Shown here one piece after another: positions 51,915 to 63,191 of a stretch of 64,000 nucleotides of DNA. Position 1 is the first letter of the stretch; each line of letters starts with the position of its first letter. Where the stretch lies: assembly GCA_930367215.1 (NCBI GenBank), contig OV884058.1, positions 216,174,208-216,238,207 on the forward strand, given 5' to 3'. The notes beneath the pieces are model-generated. The model did no database searches. It was not told where the DNA came from and worked only from the letters and a program-made list of their open reading frames with translations. Source of the DNA: Pollenia angustigena. Taxonomy: Eukaryota > Arthropoda > Insecta > Diptera > Polleniidae. The translations under genes were made by a program, and so were the position numbers.

Positions 51915-53465
51915 TACGTATTAAAGACCTGCACTAGTGTATCAGTAAGTATTGTTGAAACAGATACACCAGATATATATCTGTTACTACTGATATAAAT
52001 AAGAGAATGAGTGTAACTGATATTGTATGGGTTTGCTTTTGCCCACTCACCATATCCTAAAAACAAAAACAGATGCTTATGGTTTTGGATTGAGTGTGTC
52101 ATAAGATTTTTTGTTTGCTTACAAATATCTGTTGTCACCATAAGTATTTCTACACTATCTGTGGTAATCTGTTGTATTTTAAATATTGTTGGCGAGTTGA
52201 TGAAAATAAGAGAGTTTGTAAAAATTTGTATAAGATCTCAACCAGGGGTGCCAGATGGTTTAAGTAAAAAATCGGCATATTTTCAAAAACAAATCGGAAA
52301 TCAAATAATGAAAAAACGGCAAATTAAAATTACTGTTTTAAACACAATAAAACATATTTTTAATGACAAAAACAACAAAGCAAAACCATTAACCATTACA
52401 TAATGCTTTAAAAAAATAAATAAAAATAAATGTTTTATAAATAAATTTTATTTAAGTAAAAAAATACGGGGTATCTGATAGCAGATTTATATTTTCAAAC
52501 TTAAATAAAAATTTTAATAATTGACACAAAGTTTTATTAAAAGCATTGAACGGTAGAATGGAAATGCGGATTTTATTTTTTAAAGAGTATGTCATCCACA
52601 TGTCTTGTGTCGACTTGAACACACTGTTCAAAACGGAGCCTTATTTTTCGAGAATTTAAAAAAATAAATTACCCAATTTTCTCATGCATGGATAAGGAAC
52701 ACCAAACATTTACCCTGGGGCAATGTAAAGGTATTTGACGTTTCAATCGAAAGTTTTAGGTTTTTGCAGACCAGTAACGGTAGATTTGTTTGTTGGCGTG
52801 GCTATTTAAGTGAAAATGAACTTTGAACAAAATTATCGACGAGCAATTACGTTAGAATCATTACCCTTAAAAAATGTCTCCTCAGCGAACTGTGACTGAC
52901 AAATCCTCCCAATCGGTAATTTCAACGGCGCCAACCTTCCTCCGCACCGTTTATTACTATTTGAAATAATCGCAAACAAAATAGGTACATATCGGTACCG
53001 AAAATTTCAAAAATGTTTGCCTTCCAAAAAAACAAGCAACACATTTTGTTCTTGTAAAGTTTTTTTTTGTTTGTTTTTTTTTTTGTGCTCAAAGCACATC
53101 ACGGAAAAATGATTGAAAAAAATAACTGTTCATGTGTACATATTTTGTTTTTGTAAAAAATTATTTTTTTAGCCAGCCAAAGGGTCGGCTCTTTTGCGTT
53201 GAAAAATAATTAAAAATAACGGTATCGTACAATAAGTAACTTATTGTATTCCATCAGCATCCACTAGGATCTGCTTTCGCGAAACAGATATTAGCAGATA
53301 TGATACTCTCTTTCGCTTTTGTATCAACTTACATCCACTCTTTTACATATCATATCAAGATCAACTTATATCAGAAACACAAGAGCACTCGTCCATACGC
53401 ATCCACTTTAGAAAAACACAGAAACAGATATAAACACATATATCTGTGCAGGTCTTTAATACGTA
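51915..53465. mobile_element. Candidate TIR element, TACGTATTAAAGACCTGCA ends
   Basis: TACGTATTAAAGACCTGCA (51915-51933) is exactly inverted at 53447-53465. Near both ends are ACAGATAT / ATATCTG motifs. The middle contains a CAGGGGTGCCAGATGG start (52246) that may be a further nested hAT fragment. No coding frame was recognised. Confidence 0.6.
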
Positions 53466-54311
53466 TGTACCAGAGAAAACAATGGTTATAAAAAAAATTA
53501 AAGTACTCTAGCACATATCGCCAATTTTCAATACGTGTGCGTACTCGTATCTGTTTATTCTCATACTTGTGTATATCCATGCGCATTTGATTTCATTCAT
53601 GTATGTTCCCTGCAAATAATAGGACCAGTCCACACACGCGTGTAAAGAGTAGTCCACAAGGGACCAGGACTAGTCCAAAAGTAACCCAAACGTATGGAAA
53701 AAACCTGGTCTATTTAACATTACGATGTCCTAGGAGAGGACCATATAACCCACCTTTGGACCACTAAGGAGTAGTTTTAAAACTACTCCATGGTATACTC
53801 AAGAGGATTAGTTTTGAAATCGTTTAAAAACGAAAGCATGTCGTTAAAAAACGAAGACATGTCGTCTCACTACAAACACTTTTTAACAATGACATGGTCC
53901 ATGCTTGCATTACATCGGACCAGTCCATGGAGTAGTCCATTTTATCAAAATGGATCAGGTGGTCCAATTTTATTTGCAGGGTTTAGATAAATCGTTGTTG
54001 TCGTTGTTATATTCATTATCGCTGCTCATTTTTAATTTTAAAACACTAGTCTCACTTGTTTTGTTATGTTGTATTTCACCAGTGTTTTGATATTTTAGGA
54101 TTTGTTGGTTGTTATTTTTTCTTCCTCGCTTTGCTTTATGCATTAAAGGTTTAATGGATATAATTGTTATTTGTTTTATTTAAAAGAGTATTAGGTTGTG
54201 GCTATTGTTTTTTTTTTATTGTTTTTGTTGTTAATATTACGTTTTTTGTGTAGGTATATTGTTTTAATATTTTATTTTTGAGTTTTTGATAATTGTTAAG
54301 AGATTTATATT
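53466..54311. other. Non-coding stretch with GGACCAGTCC motifs
   Basis: Between 53620 and 53965, GGACCAGTCC, GTAGTCCA and GGACCA recur on both strands (GGACYAGTCC at 53621, 53661 and 53918, by eye). This may be an old MITE, but clean ends were not found. The remainder is AT-rich. Confidence 0.4.
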
Positions 54312-54314
54312 TAA

Positions 54315-54998
54315 AGCTGAAGGTCCACACCATGCGTTTATGCGTCTGTTCTTTTTATGCATTTGACAAAAAAGTTGAATCTGTGTAATTGTATATGACA
54401 AGTTACACAGCAAATCGCATAGAATGCATAGACGTATAAACGCATGAATGACAAATCATATTTTATTTTCAATGTTATCGATAAATATGTTTGTGTGGTG
54501 GATTAGTTATTACTATTTTTTTGCATTAAAAGACTTTTTTAATAAGAGAAAAAGCTTTCGTAATAAAGATTTTATAAACTTTAAAGAATAAAATAAATTA
54601 AAATTAAGTTTTAGCACAATTTTACCACGAACAACATTTGCCATTCTCAATATCGATTACTTTTATTTTCTGAGTGTCATCTTTGTTGTGTTTTTATTAT
54701 TTTTTTTTCACAAATGCCATGAATTGAAACTTATTGATGCCGTGAAAAATCACGAATATTTTTATAATAAAAGCTTACTCCTCTATGAATTATATTAAAT
54801 AAATTCCATTAAAATATCAATTACACTCTTTGGCAAAATTGTTTTTAATTGTTAAACATACTGGCACAACAGCTGATAAAAAAAAAACAAATTTGGCGCA
54901 TGAAACGCATTGCATGTAACTTGAATTTAGAAACGCATAAAATGCACAAAAAGTATCACACGCATCTACGCATGAACGCATGGTGTGGACCTTCAGCT
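54315..54998. mobile_element. MITE, AGCTGAAGGTCC family, TAA target
   Basis: Ends AGCTGAAGGTCCACACC and inverted AGCTGAAGGTCCACACC, flanked by TAA (54312-54314, 54999-55001). Sub-terminal ATGCGTT / AACGCAT repeats occur on both sides. PIF/Harbinger-type by target site. Non-coding. Confidence 0.83.
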
Positions 54999-55396
54999 TA
55001 AGAGTGTTGCTTGGAATTTTGTTTTGTTTATGTGTTTTGGAGTTCTTTTTATTATTTTTTAATAATATTACAGTATTTATCGGATATAAGAAACTTAAAA
55101 AATCTAGGGAAAAAATTTCTTATAAGCGTTTTTTTTTTATATACAACTATTTTATATAAGAAACTTATTTCTTATAAAAGTAGCTATGGCCATAAGACTT
55201 TCATATTTTGGTTTTCTGTCTCTTTTTTTGTTACATGGGGTCATCACCTGACAATTTTTTGTTATAATAAACATCAAACTTCATATAAAAAAAACGCTGA
55301 CAAAAATTTTAAAGTTTTTTCTATATGGACTTTGACAAAAAATTGTCAAAAGACCCCATGTTAACGTTTCTAACCTTTAAAATAATTATTGTCTAT

Positions 55397-55510
55397 GTCT
55401 TTTGAGTTTTTCACTATTTTAGATAACGTTGAGAGTCCAATATTATATTTTTTGCAATTTCGCTTCTTTTTATACCGTTTTGTATTTCTTTTAAAATTTT
55501 AACTTTTGTT
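55397..55510 (-). pseudogene. Pogo-type helix-turn-helix fragment
   Basis: KVKILKEIQNGIKRSEIAKN, then after a frameshift LSTLSKIV-like KNSKDI. This matches the N-terminal CENP-B-type DNA-binding helix-turn-helix of pogo transposases. Only about 40 residues survive. Confidence 0.6.
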
Positions 55511-55568
55511 TTTATTGACAAAAAACACAAAGCTTCTCATGAGTACCAGCTCGCTCATCTAAAACTAA

Positions 55569-55822
55569 AGCTGGAGGTCCATAACACGCGTTTTCGCCTG
55601 CACGCAGCGCATGCTTTTATAACATTACTTGCGTTCTACGTTTCAAGTTACATGCAACGCTTTTTATGCAGCAGCAGCTCAAGTAAAAATAAAATTTAAT
55701 TTGTCAAAATCATCTACGCTTTTGTGCATGTAACTTACTACGTATAACTACACAGATTCTACTTTTTTGACAGCTGCGTATGCTGCGAAAAAGCGAGTAA
55801 CGCGTGGTGTGGACCTCCAGCT
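55569..55822. mobile_element. MITE, AGCTGGAGGTCC family, TAA target
   Basis: A shorter relative of 54315-54998: ends AGCTGGAGGTCC on both sides, flanked by TAA (55566-55568, 55823-55825), with ACACGCG / CGCGT sub-terminal repeats. Nested in the pogo-like element. Confidence 0.83.
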
Positions 55823-56127
55823 TAAAAGTAAAAAAAAAAAAAAACTTTGTTCTTGTCATAAAACTGTCAGAAAACAGAGTTGTCCATGAAAACTACATAA
55901 ATTCTGTGTTGCCGTTCGAAGTTTCTTATATAAATTCTTTTTCTCAACATTTTGTGATTTTGGTGTTTAAGAAAAATGTTCTTTTATCAGTTTTTTTCTT
56001 ATAAGCGTTTTTCTTATATGAAACTTTTTTTGGTTAAGAAATCGCAAAAAAGACATGGTGTTTTTGCAAATGTTTCTTATAAGCGTTTTGTTCTTATATG
56101 AGATGTTTTTATATCCGAATAATACTG

Positions 56128-56329
56128 TACTAAGATGTTGTTTTTGCACAATTTAATATTTTATTTATTTATATTGGCGATATGTATTCAACGTAAAGAA
56201 TATTTTTGGAATAAAGTTTGTTTATATTTTATTGAAACAAATTATTCTTTAGTTAAGAAACTGCTATTTTTCTTTTCATTTTATCTATTCTGACGGAACG
56301 TCTGACTCTCTCTATCTTACATAAATATG
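56128..56329. other. AT-rich sequence between the pogo-like element and hAT copy 2
   Basis: It may be the far (5') side of the LINE-A insertion, since hAT copy 2 resumes right after it with GCTATTCCCATAAAT. No element ends are visible. Confidence 0.3.
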
Positions 56330-56345
56330 TGCTATTCCCATAAAT

Positions 56346-56972
56346 TAGGCCTGCCATACGTCCTGGTTTTCCAGGATTGTCCTGGTTTTAGACTACTTGT
56401 CCTGGTGTCCTGGTCCACTATAAATTGTCCTGGTTTTTTGTACAGGTCAAGACAATAATTTGTTAAGTTCTAGAAAAAGTGCAATCTTCTGAACAGTATT
56501 ATAGTTTAGAACATTTTAAGCTCCTCTTTTTATTATTTTTCATAATTTTTATGTACATGTACACGTTAATTTTTTTTATATATGAGGCTATCAGCGCAGA
56601 AGTGGTGTAACCCTAGACTACTTATTATGAGATAATGAGGAGTCAACACTACTCTTGCACTATAGTACTTGGTTTGCAAAACTATGTTTCTAGCGCCATC
56701 TGCTTTGGTTACAAACAGTTGGCTAACTCGACTATTGCACTGTAAAGAACAGTGCAAAGAACATTTATTACACCAGAACCGTAACCAAATTAAATTGTAG
56801 GTTACACCACTTCTGCGCTTATAGCCTCATTTATTGTTGGATTTAAAAATTTTAAATGGATGGTTTTTACATATACATACATATGTATTAAAAAAACTTT
56901 TTTGTTTGTGTAATTTTTTATCCATTTTTTCTATGTTTCCTGGTTGATAGGTTCAAACTTCTGGCAGCCCTA
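56346..56972. mobile_element. hAT-type MITE inside hAT copy 2
   Basis: The ends TAGGCCTGCCA and inverted TAGGGCTGCCA are flanked by CCATAAAT and CCATTAAT (7 of 8). The flanks are the transposase sequence ATTCCCATAAATCAAAC seen unbroken in copy 1, which proves the insertion. Left sub-terminal TCCTGGTTTT repeats. A second inverted pair (GAGGCTAT...CGCAGAAGTGGTGTAACC, about 56583-56828) may be yet another nested MITE. Confidence 0.82.
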
Positions 56973-57520
56973 CCATTAATCAAACAACTCAATTTCTAAA
57001 AGCAATTTAAAAAAGCATTTGTTAAAAAAACGACAAAAATTGTTTAAATATAATCATCCCAAGCGAAACGTAGTTTTATCAAAGTATTTGGGAGCCAAAC
57101 TCTCTACACTATGCTAGACAAGATGGGTGGACCGTCACGACTCAATTTTACACTTTTGGAAAGGTAGTATCTCAACCTTTTTATTAAGGAATACCTTAGT
57201 ACTTTTGAACTCATTTGCGGAATATACATATTAAGTGTGATACTTATTGTAACACAACCGCTTAGTATCATTTTACAAAAGCACGATACAGATCTTCAAA
57301 AAGTTTCAAGCCTTATCAAAACTTTCAACATGTGCCTTGAAGAGAAAAGAAATAAAGCCGGAGAACAATTTATCTACCCAAATCTAAGAAAAATATTTAA
57401 AATTTTCGTGTCAATGCTCGTCAGTAATGTTACGAGCGAGAGGTCATTTCCTACCCTTCGTCGAATTAAAATATGGCTCAGATCAACAATGACCTAAGAA
57501 AGACTGTGCTATATAAAATT
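56973..57520 (+). pseudogene. hAT transposase copy 2, C-terminal part
   Basis: Resumes with NQTTQFLKAI-like sequence, NHPKRNVVLSKYLGAKLSTLC, TRWVDRHDSILHF, an internal deletion, then the hAT dimerisation segment YPNLRKIFKIFVSMLVSNVT-SERSFPTLRRIKIWLR. It ends before CCCAGT copy 3. Less complete than copy 1, but it keeps the SERSF motif that copy 1 lost. Confidence 0.75.
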
Positions 57521-57529
57521 GCCTCACAA

Positions 57530-58809
57530 CCCAGTAAAAACTTCGCCTACTTTTTCAAGTTGAATAGCTTCGTTAACTTTTTATTTTGTAGCTTCCCAGC
57601 AAAAAGTTTGCTTACAAAATAAGCAGAAAAATAATGAGAATTTGACGAGCCGACTACTTACTTTTCTACTAGAAAAAGTACTTATATTTGTTCGAGATGT
57701 CCCAAAAGTAATCCTTTATAATTAAGCCTATTATAACCTAAAAAATAATGTGTTTTTTTATACTTAAAATTTTTATAAAAATATATAGTTACACAAAGTC
57801 AATAAAGTAAAAAATTTTTTTTTTTTAAATTATTTTTTTATATTTTTTTTAATTATTTTTTTTTATTTTTTCTTATTTTATTTTACTTTATTTTATTTTT
57901 TATTTTATTTTCTGTCTCTGGCGGGATTCGATCGCGCAACCTCGGTGCTGATAGACTACCCAGCAAAAACTTTGCTTACAAAATAAGCAGAAAAATAATG
58001 AGAATTTGACGAGCCGACTACTTACTTTTCTACTAGAAAAAGTACTTATTTTTGTTCGAGATGTCCCAAAAGTAATCCTTTGATCCCGCAACCTCGGTGC
58101 TGATAGACTAGCTCTCTACCAGCTAGTCTACCGGGGCAGTGTAGTTTTTGTATTAAAAAACTATGTTTTTTGACTATAATGACATTTTTATTGTCATAAT
58201 GAAAATTTAAATTTTTCTGTATATATTTGAGATATAATAATAAAGTTATTATTTAATATATAACTAATAATCCAAAAAGTGGCGAATAAAGCTACAAAGT
58301 AATGAATTCTTGAAGTCATTAAAATTAGGATTGTAAGTAAAGTTTTTGATGGGTTTGTTCTATAACTAAATCTATAGCAAATTCTATAACTACTTTTTTC
58401 TGGATGTATGCAGGAAAACAAAATAATCAGCCATGTCACAGAGCACAATTCCGTTCGGAAACGGAATTCATTCCGTATTTTGGTGCTTCAGAAAATGACG
58501 AAAAAATGTTTCGGAATGAAACCATTTTTGTTTTCATGAACGGTATGCGAGTTGTCTGTATCTGAAAGGCCATAAAACAATTAAAATACACTTTCCATCA
58601 ACAAACAAATATGTTTTCTTCAATTCCGAACGGAATCATTCCGAACGGAATTGTACTCTGTGACATGGCCCAATGACTTACTTTTGAATGCGTTCATTTT
58701 GGGACATCCCTTGTAAAATTCATTGGTTCTTTCAGTAGAATTGTAAGTAGTGTTCTTATGTTTTTCTGATTACTCAACACATTATTTTGAAGGCGAAGTT
58801 TTTACTGGG
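57530..58809. mobile_element. CCCAGT-family element, copy 3
   Basis: CCCAGTAAAAACTTCGCC at the left and GGCGAAGTTTTTACTGGG at the right are flanked by AA. The host hAT sequence (GCCTCACAAG.AAATC, intact in copy 1 at 39548) is restored when it and one AA are removed. Inside are a related CCCAGCAAAAAGTTTGC sub-element (57595 onward), a tRNA-derived SINE fragment, and an inverted CGGAATTGTACTCTGTGACATGG / CCATGTCACAGAGC pair (58431-58670, split here from a longer arm). Confidence 0.78.
57911..58141 (-). mobile_element. tRNA-derived SINE head, split by an inserted repeat
   Basis: On the minus strand CCGGTAGACTAGCTGGTAG (box A-like D arm) and, past the insertion, GGGATCGAATCCCGCC (box B) form a tRNA-like head. 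The insert 57958-58081 (CCCAGCAAAAACTTTGC ... AGTAATCCTTTG) is flanked by direct copies of ATC(G/C)CGCAACCTCGGTG plus CTGATAGACTA, about 28 bp in total. Pol III transcription is conceivable for the family, not for this copy. Confidence 0.6.
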
Positions 58810-59114
58810 AAGGAAATCGTAAATTGCTTATTTAAAAAGATTTATTTATATTGAACGGATCTTATATTTTATTAAACCTTCTCGTTTTGTTTTTTTTTTT
58901 TATATTATACAATGTGTGTGTGTGTTTTAATAAACTTTTAAAAACAAATTTATTACTTTTTTGTATCATACAAAATTTCCCCCCTAAGGCTCAAGCTGGA
59001 TCCGCGCCTGCTTAAAGCAAATCCAGAGCTACTGCATTCAGTTAGTGTTGCACTACCTCGGCCTTCTTAATAGAAAAAGACGGCAAAAAAAAGATCTTCA
59101 AATCATCACATCCC

Positions 59115-59275
59115 TGGTACGTAAAAAACTCGAACATTCACAAAGACCTTAATGTGCCATCTGTAAAAACTATGATTACAAAACATTCAATAAAATATCT
59201 TAAAAGGCTTGAACTGCACTGAAATCCACTAGCTCGAAATACACTGTGGAACAAATTCAGGTTAGCAAAAGTAAG
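59115..59275 (+). pseudogene. Jockey-type LINE C-terminal fragment
   Basis: WYVKNSNIHKDLNVPSVKT, KYLKRLELH, a stop where relatives have W or another residue, then NPLARNTL. This matches the C-terminal end of jockey-group ORF2 (WYVxNxxIHxDLxxP ... H.NPLA). Only about 50 residues remain. Confidence 0.6.
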
Positions 59276-60406
59276 GTCGATTCTGAAAGTGAGGGGTGAG
59301 TGTTAGTTCGAATTATTTTTTTAATCGGCCTTCAACCTTTGCAGTCAAATGCCGATTTTCAGCATGTTGTTTTTATGGTTTTTTGCCTATAACTCGTCGA
59401 CTAATTGATAGTTTTTAAATTTGTAAAGGCCAAATTATTTTTATTTTTGCGGTGCTTATGAAGCAAAATGTTGGAAAAATTATTTGTTTTTCATGCTTTT
59501 TGAAAATATTTTCCACAAAACTAAGTATTTTTTGCTTTCTGTTTGATCTATAATATGCTTCTCAGTTTCTTCAATAAATTTCATTTGAAAAGAAAACAAT
59601 CATAATACAAACTTTGCGTTTTCCAGCTTAATATTAATTTACTTCTCATTTTTTATGCACCAGTTTTGTTCAGTGTTGGTTTTGAAGAAACATTGAAAAA
59701 GAAATTATAAAAATATGGAAAAAATATAATTTTGAAATGTTAGTTAGAAAAAGTTTTAAGTAAAAAAATTTACTAAATTAAATTAATGATTTGGGCAGTT
59801 GCCGTTTAGCAGGCGGCTGTGGATCAACCTCACTGCTCTCTCTAATATCTCGGTCATCGCCATCATCATCAGAAAGGTCGATAATTTCGTCCAACAGAAA
59901 TTTGAAAATTCTCAGTAGAAGCAAAACAATTTTTAATTTAAAATTTAGGGCATATGAAAAATAATTTCTAATAAGCATTAAAAAAAATATGGACTTAGAG
60001 AAATATCGATTAAAATCTTTTAAAAATCTTATTTCTTTCACTAAAAATTTATTTTATTTATCAACAAACAACAAATATTCCATATTAACTTTGCATAAAT
60101 GTACAACAATTTTATGATAATGTAAGCATTTGCGCCAAATTGTCTTATAGTTAATTTTGTTTTCATTCCTCCTTCTTGATTCCTTTTACTGATGAGCACA
60201 ATCACTAACAACATTTTGTGTAATGAATTGCAACAGGATCAGTTCATAGGTAAAAATAGTACCAGCCACCTAAAAGCAAATAGCAACAATGTCAACAATA
60301 GAATAGTAAACAATAATAACTTAAAAACAAATCAAACAATAAACAGTCAACGACATTGAAATAACGCAAATCAGATTTAATTATAGTTAAACAGATCAAA
60401 TCCTAC
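59276..60406. other. AT-rich intergenic sequence
   Basis: A minus-strand frame at 59778-60041 ends in an acidic then basic stretch (EIIDLSDDDGDDRDI, PPAKRQLPK). It could be the C-terminus of a lost transposase or a chance frame. No family match was recognised; nothing else is supported. Confidence 0.35.
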
Positions 60407-60409
60407 TAA

Positions 60410-60867
60410 AGGTACTTTTACACGTTATGTATTTAGCAGTGTACTTGTAAAATTTCCTACTGCAAAATGCATACAAGTCGTGAAAAGGCAAAATAAATTT
60501 GCTACTGTATATGTCAACTCAAATAAGCAGTGTAACATTTTTCAATTAGAACGTGATCTATTTTGAACTGACGACCCACTTGACATCAGGAGCATTTGGG
60601 GGCAAATATAAATTAAAATCTATTTATTTACTCATATTCTTTAAAAAAAAAAACACACATTTTTAATTAACTGAAATACATATTAAAGTGAATAGAAACA
60701 TAATTTGCTAATGTGAAAGTTTTTAGGTTATGTCAGATAAAACCAAAAACCAACGTGTGAAAACAAAAATTATAAATCCACTAAGTTTGTCCATTTTGAC
60801 AGACATTTGCATTTACATATGGATTTTACATCTGACAAAGCAAAATAAATATCGTGTTAGAGTACCT
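60410..60867. mobile_element. MITE, AGGTACTYTWACACG ends, TAA target
   Basis: The left end AGGTACTTTTACACG and the inverted right end AGGTACTCTAACACG are flanked by TAA (60407-60409, 60868-60870). Third MITE type in the window with a TAA target, fitting PIF/Harbinger. Non-coding. Confidence 0.75.
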
Positions 60868-62004
60868 TAATAGCCTTTCTGCACTGATCAACATCTGCAA
60901 TCCATTTGCGAAGATGTTAATTGACATCTTCCCATAACAAATACATAATGCTGAAAATCAACATCTTTACAAGATGGTTCTATTTCATTTTATTCCATTC
61001 TACATCTTCCGCTAAAGAAAATTTTTTTTGTAAAATATTATTATTTTTTGTTTGTGTTTTTGTATGTACACCACTTACAGTTTTAATGTTAACGCATGTT
61101 TAGCATATTCACGTCTTCCATGCTTTTCACCTAAGCCTATAAGAGGCTTTTTACACTGACCAACATCTGTCTATCTATCTACATACATCAAAGATGTAGA
61201 AAAAATGAAACACTTGTCTACATTGTTTACATCCAACATCTATGTACATTGTAGATTAGAGCAACTCACCAAAAAAAGTGCTCGATGTACCCTCCCAAAA
61301 ATGAGCCTTGGACTTTTTAAGATAAAATTTTAAATATTTCGGCTTTAGCTTTGACCTCTCGTGAGCTGGACCATTTTGAAAAAGGGTCTATTTTTGCATG
61401 TTTTGTTAATTTGAGAATCTGTTTCCTTACCAACATGTACAAATTGGGTATCGTAAGAAAGGTTTTTTAAGGCGCGTCCAACTGTACAATTTGTCCAAGG
61501 ACTATCATCCGTGTCCTTGTTTTAAGGATTTTCTGTAAAAAAAAACGGTTTTAGAATTTTTTGTTAGGGGTTGTTTGTAATAAAAATGGCAAATTAACAT
61601 ATTTTAATCTTTAGTCGATTTAATTAAATACGTGTCTCAGCTTTTTTTTAAATGCGTTCTAATTCGCGTTTTGACAAAAATGCAATGGGGTGGTAACCCT
61701 TCGTTTTAAATAGGGCAATATGGGTATCAAATTTTTTCTTTTGCCAAGTACATCATCTTTGTATGTAAATAATTTAGATTTTTGAATATTAGATGCATTT
61801 TACACGGTGCTCTGGAATATATATAAATGCAATTTTGTGGTAACTCTAATATGATAACGGATTTAGTTTCTAAATCATGTATGGATGAAAATAGGTCTAA
61901 AGAAAGAACAAAAAAAAAAGGATCCACTACTTTTAAATTAATGTTGGTAAAATCACCGGCTGAACATTATAGTTGAGAAAGATCAAATCATGCTTGGAAA
62001 ACAT
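60868..62004. repeat. Repeat-rich non-coding sequence with CATCT motifs
   Basis: GCACTGATCAACATCTGC (60880) and ACACTGACCAACATCTGTC (61155) begin two diverged direct units rich in ACATCT and AGATGT. From 61260 a different sequence with GAGCCTTGGACTTTTTAAG and GTTTCCTTACCAACATG looks like a worn transposon end. No gene was found. Confidence 0.4.
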
Positions 62005-62019
62005 AGGTGCCGATAATTG

Positions 62020-62660
62020 CTAATAGTGCAGCATTTTTTGCCTATAACTGACAAAGATAACTTCAAAAAGAGTATTGCTTGTGCCTGTAAAAAATGTGGG
62101 CGTAACAGAATTTGCAGGTGTCAAGCCAATCGCTTTCATAGGATCCGTGAGCTTTCTTTCAACAAGAACATTACTGTTAAAATCTCCGGCAATAACTATG
62201 TCAGAGTATTTTATGCTTTGCAATTCAAGTTCAAAACAGTTAGGTTTTGGTGTCAATCCGTTTATGTGGCCTATAGACACATCCAAGAAGCATTTTATTC
62301 ACTTCATCCGATATATATATAAAAACAAGTACTCCATATCTTGATCAACTTTTGATTTCCCTGCAATATTTCCAATTATACCATTCTTTAAGAATCTGGC
62401 AACTCCCCCTCTACCTGTTCTATGAGTTGTGGTATTTCTGTCAGATCTATATAAATTGTATCCATTTATATTTAAAGCGTTATCGCCGGTTTTCGGGTGA
62501 AACCATGTTTCTGAAATGCATATGGCATCCACACCAGAGTTTTTAAAAATTACCCGAAACTCACTTATTGAGGCTTTGTGCATTTAAATGACAAATCCTA
62601 AAACCGTTATGTTGCTTTACTAAAAATTTTAACATAGTGCTCATACCGTTATCGAGATAG
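62020..62660 (-). pseudogene. LINE endonuclease fragment related to LINE-A
   Basis: Minus strand: KQHNGFRICHLNAQSL, a frameshift, SEFRVIFKNSGVDAICISET-WFHPKTGDN, GYNLYRSDRN, RGGVARFLKNGI, then after another frameshift IVIAGDFNSNVLVE and ANSVTPTFFTGTSNT. These are the N-terminal catalytic blocks of an APE-type endonuclease (NAQS, SETW, GDFN) and resemble LINE-A ORF2. No reverse transcriptase follows, so it is a fragment. Confidence 0.78.
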
Positions 62661-62847
62661 TTTATTTCCATACCGTATGTGCGGTGAGAAATACGAATGT
62701 CAAATTAACATGACGCAATGTTGATGGAAAATCATAGTAAATTTCTGCATATGTAAAATTGTTATTGTTTTATATTACATACATATATAAAATAACATTG
62801 TTCAAATGTAAATATGTAAATACTCGTTGTTCCTTAAAATTTTGGTG

Positions 62848-62990
62848 CAATCCACTAGCTCAAAATATTTTAAATGATTACGGCCACATTCGCTTAAGGA
62901 GAAGATACACTGCAGCACTCACCCAATCAGAAGGGAGCTTAGCATTTACACGAATGGGAAACTTGATTAGTAAAATTTTTATCAGGCGTT
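62848..62990 (+). pseudogene. Short LINE C-terminal fragment
   Basis: NPLAQNILNDYGHIRLRRRY resembles the jockey-type C-terminus (NPLA, then a basic end) and shares AATCCACTAGCTC with 59226-59238. Very short; it could be chance beyond the shared block. Confidence 0.4.
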
Positions 62991-63020
62991 GACAGGACGC
63001 AGATTTAGTTATTAGAATAA

Positions 63021-63191
63021 AGGCTCAGTTAGCCGGGAGTAACAGTAACTTAACCTTACCGTAAAAAAGTAAGACCGATCTGTTGAGACGTAACATCTTA
63101 CTGCTAACTTTAATCGTTCTAATTGCTTTACATACAACAAAATGAAGCAGCTAATTTGCAACGTTACTGTTGCTCCCGGCAAACTGAGCCT
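63021..63191. mobile_element. MITE, AGGCTCAGTTAG family, short copy, TAA target
   Basis: The ends AGGCTCAGTTAGCCGGGAG and inverted AGGCTCAGTTTGCCGGGAG are flanked by TAA (63018-63020, 63192-63194). 171 bp, largely palindromic. Same tip as 35628-36379. Confidence 0.83.

Larger units (their letters stand above)
55071..56127. mobile_element. Pogo-like element remnant, TA target
   Basis: The ends CAGTATTTATCGGATATAAG and inverted CAGTATTATTCGGATAT lie between TA dinucleotides. CAGTA-type ends with TA fit the pogo/Tigger group. Sub-terminal CTTATAAGCG / TTCTTATA motifs recur. It contains a MITE (55569-55822) and a helix-turn-helix coding remnant. Confidence 0.78.
36945..59010 (+). mobile_element. 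hAT transposon expanded to 22 kb by duplication and insertions
   Basis: The left end CAGGCGCGGATAAAA and the right end TGGATCCGCGCCTG are flanked by CTTAAAGA and CTTAAAGC (7 of 8 match). Its own sequence is 36945-37254, 38182-39910, a second partial copy (39911-40036, then 56330-56345, 56973-57529 and 58810-59010) joined by an internal tandem duplication. The rest is nested: Tc1, LINE-A with LINE-B and an LTR, repeats, a pogo-like element, MITEs, another hAT and CCCAGT copy 3. Confidence 0.7.

Noticed and set aside
52023..52403. 126-codon plus-strand frame
   Set aside because: Starts in repeat sequence, low complexity, no family motif, lies across a TIR element.
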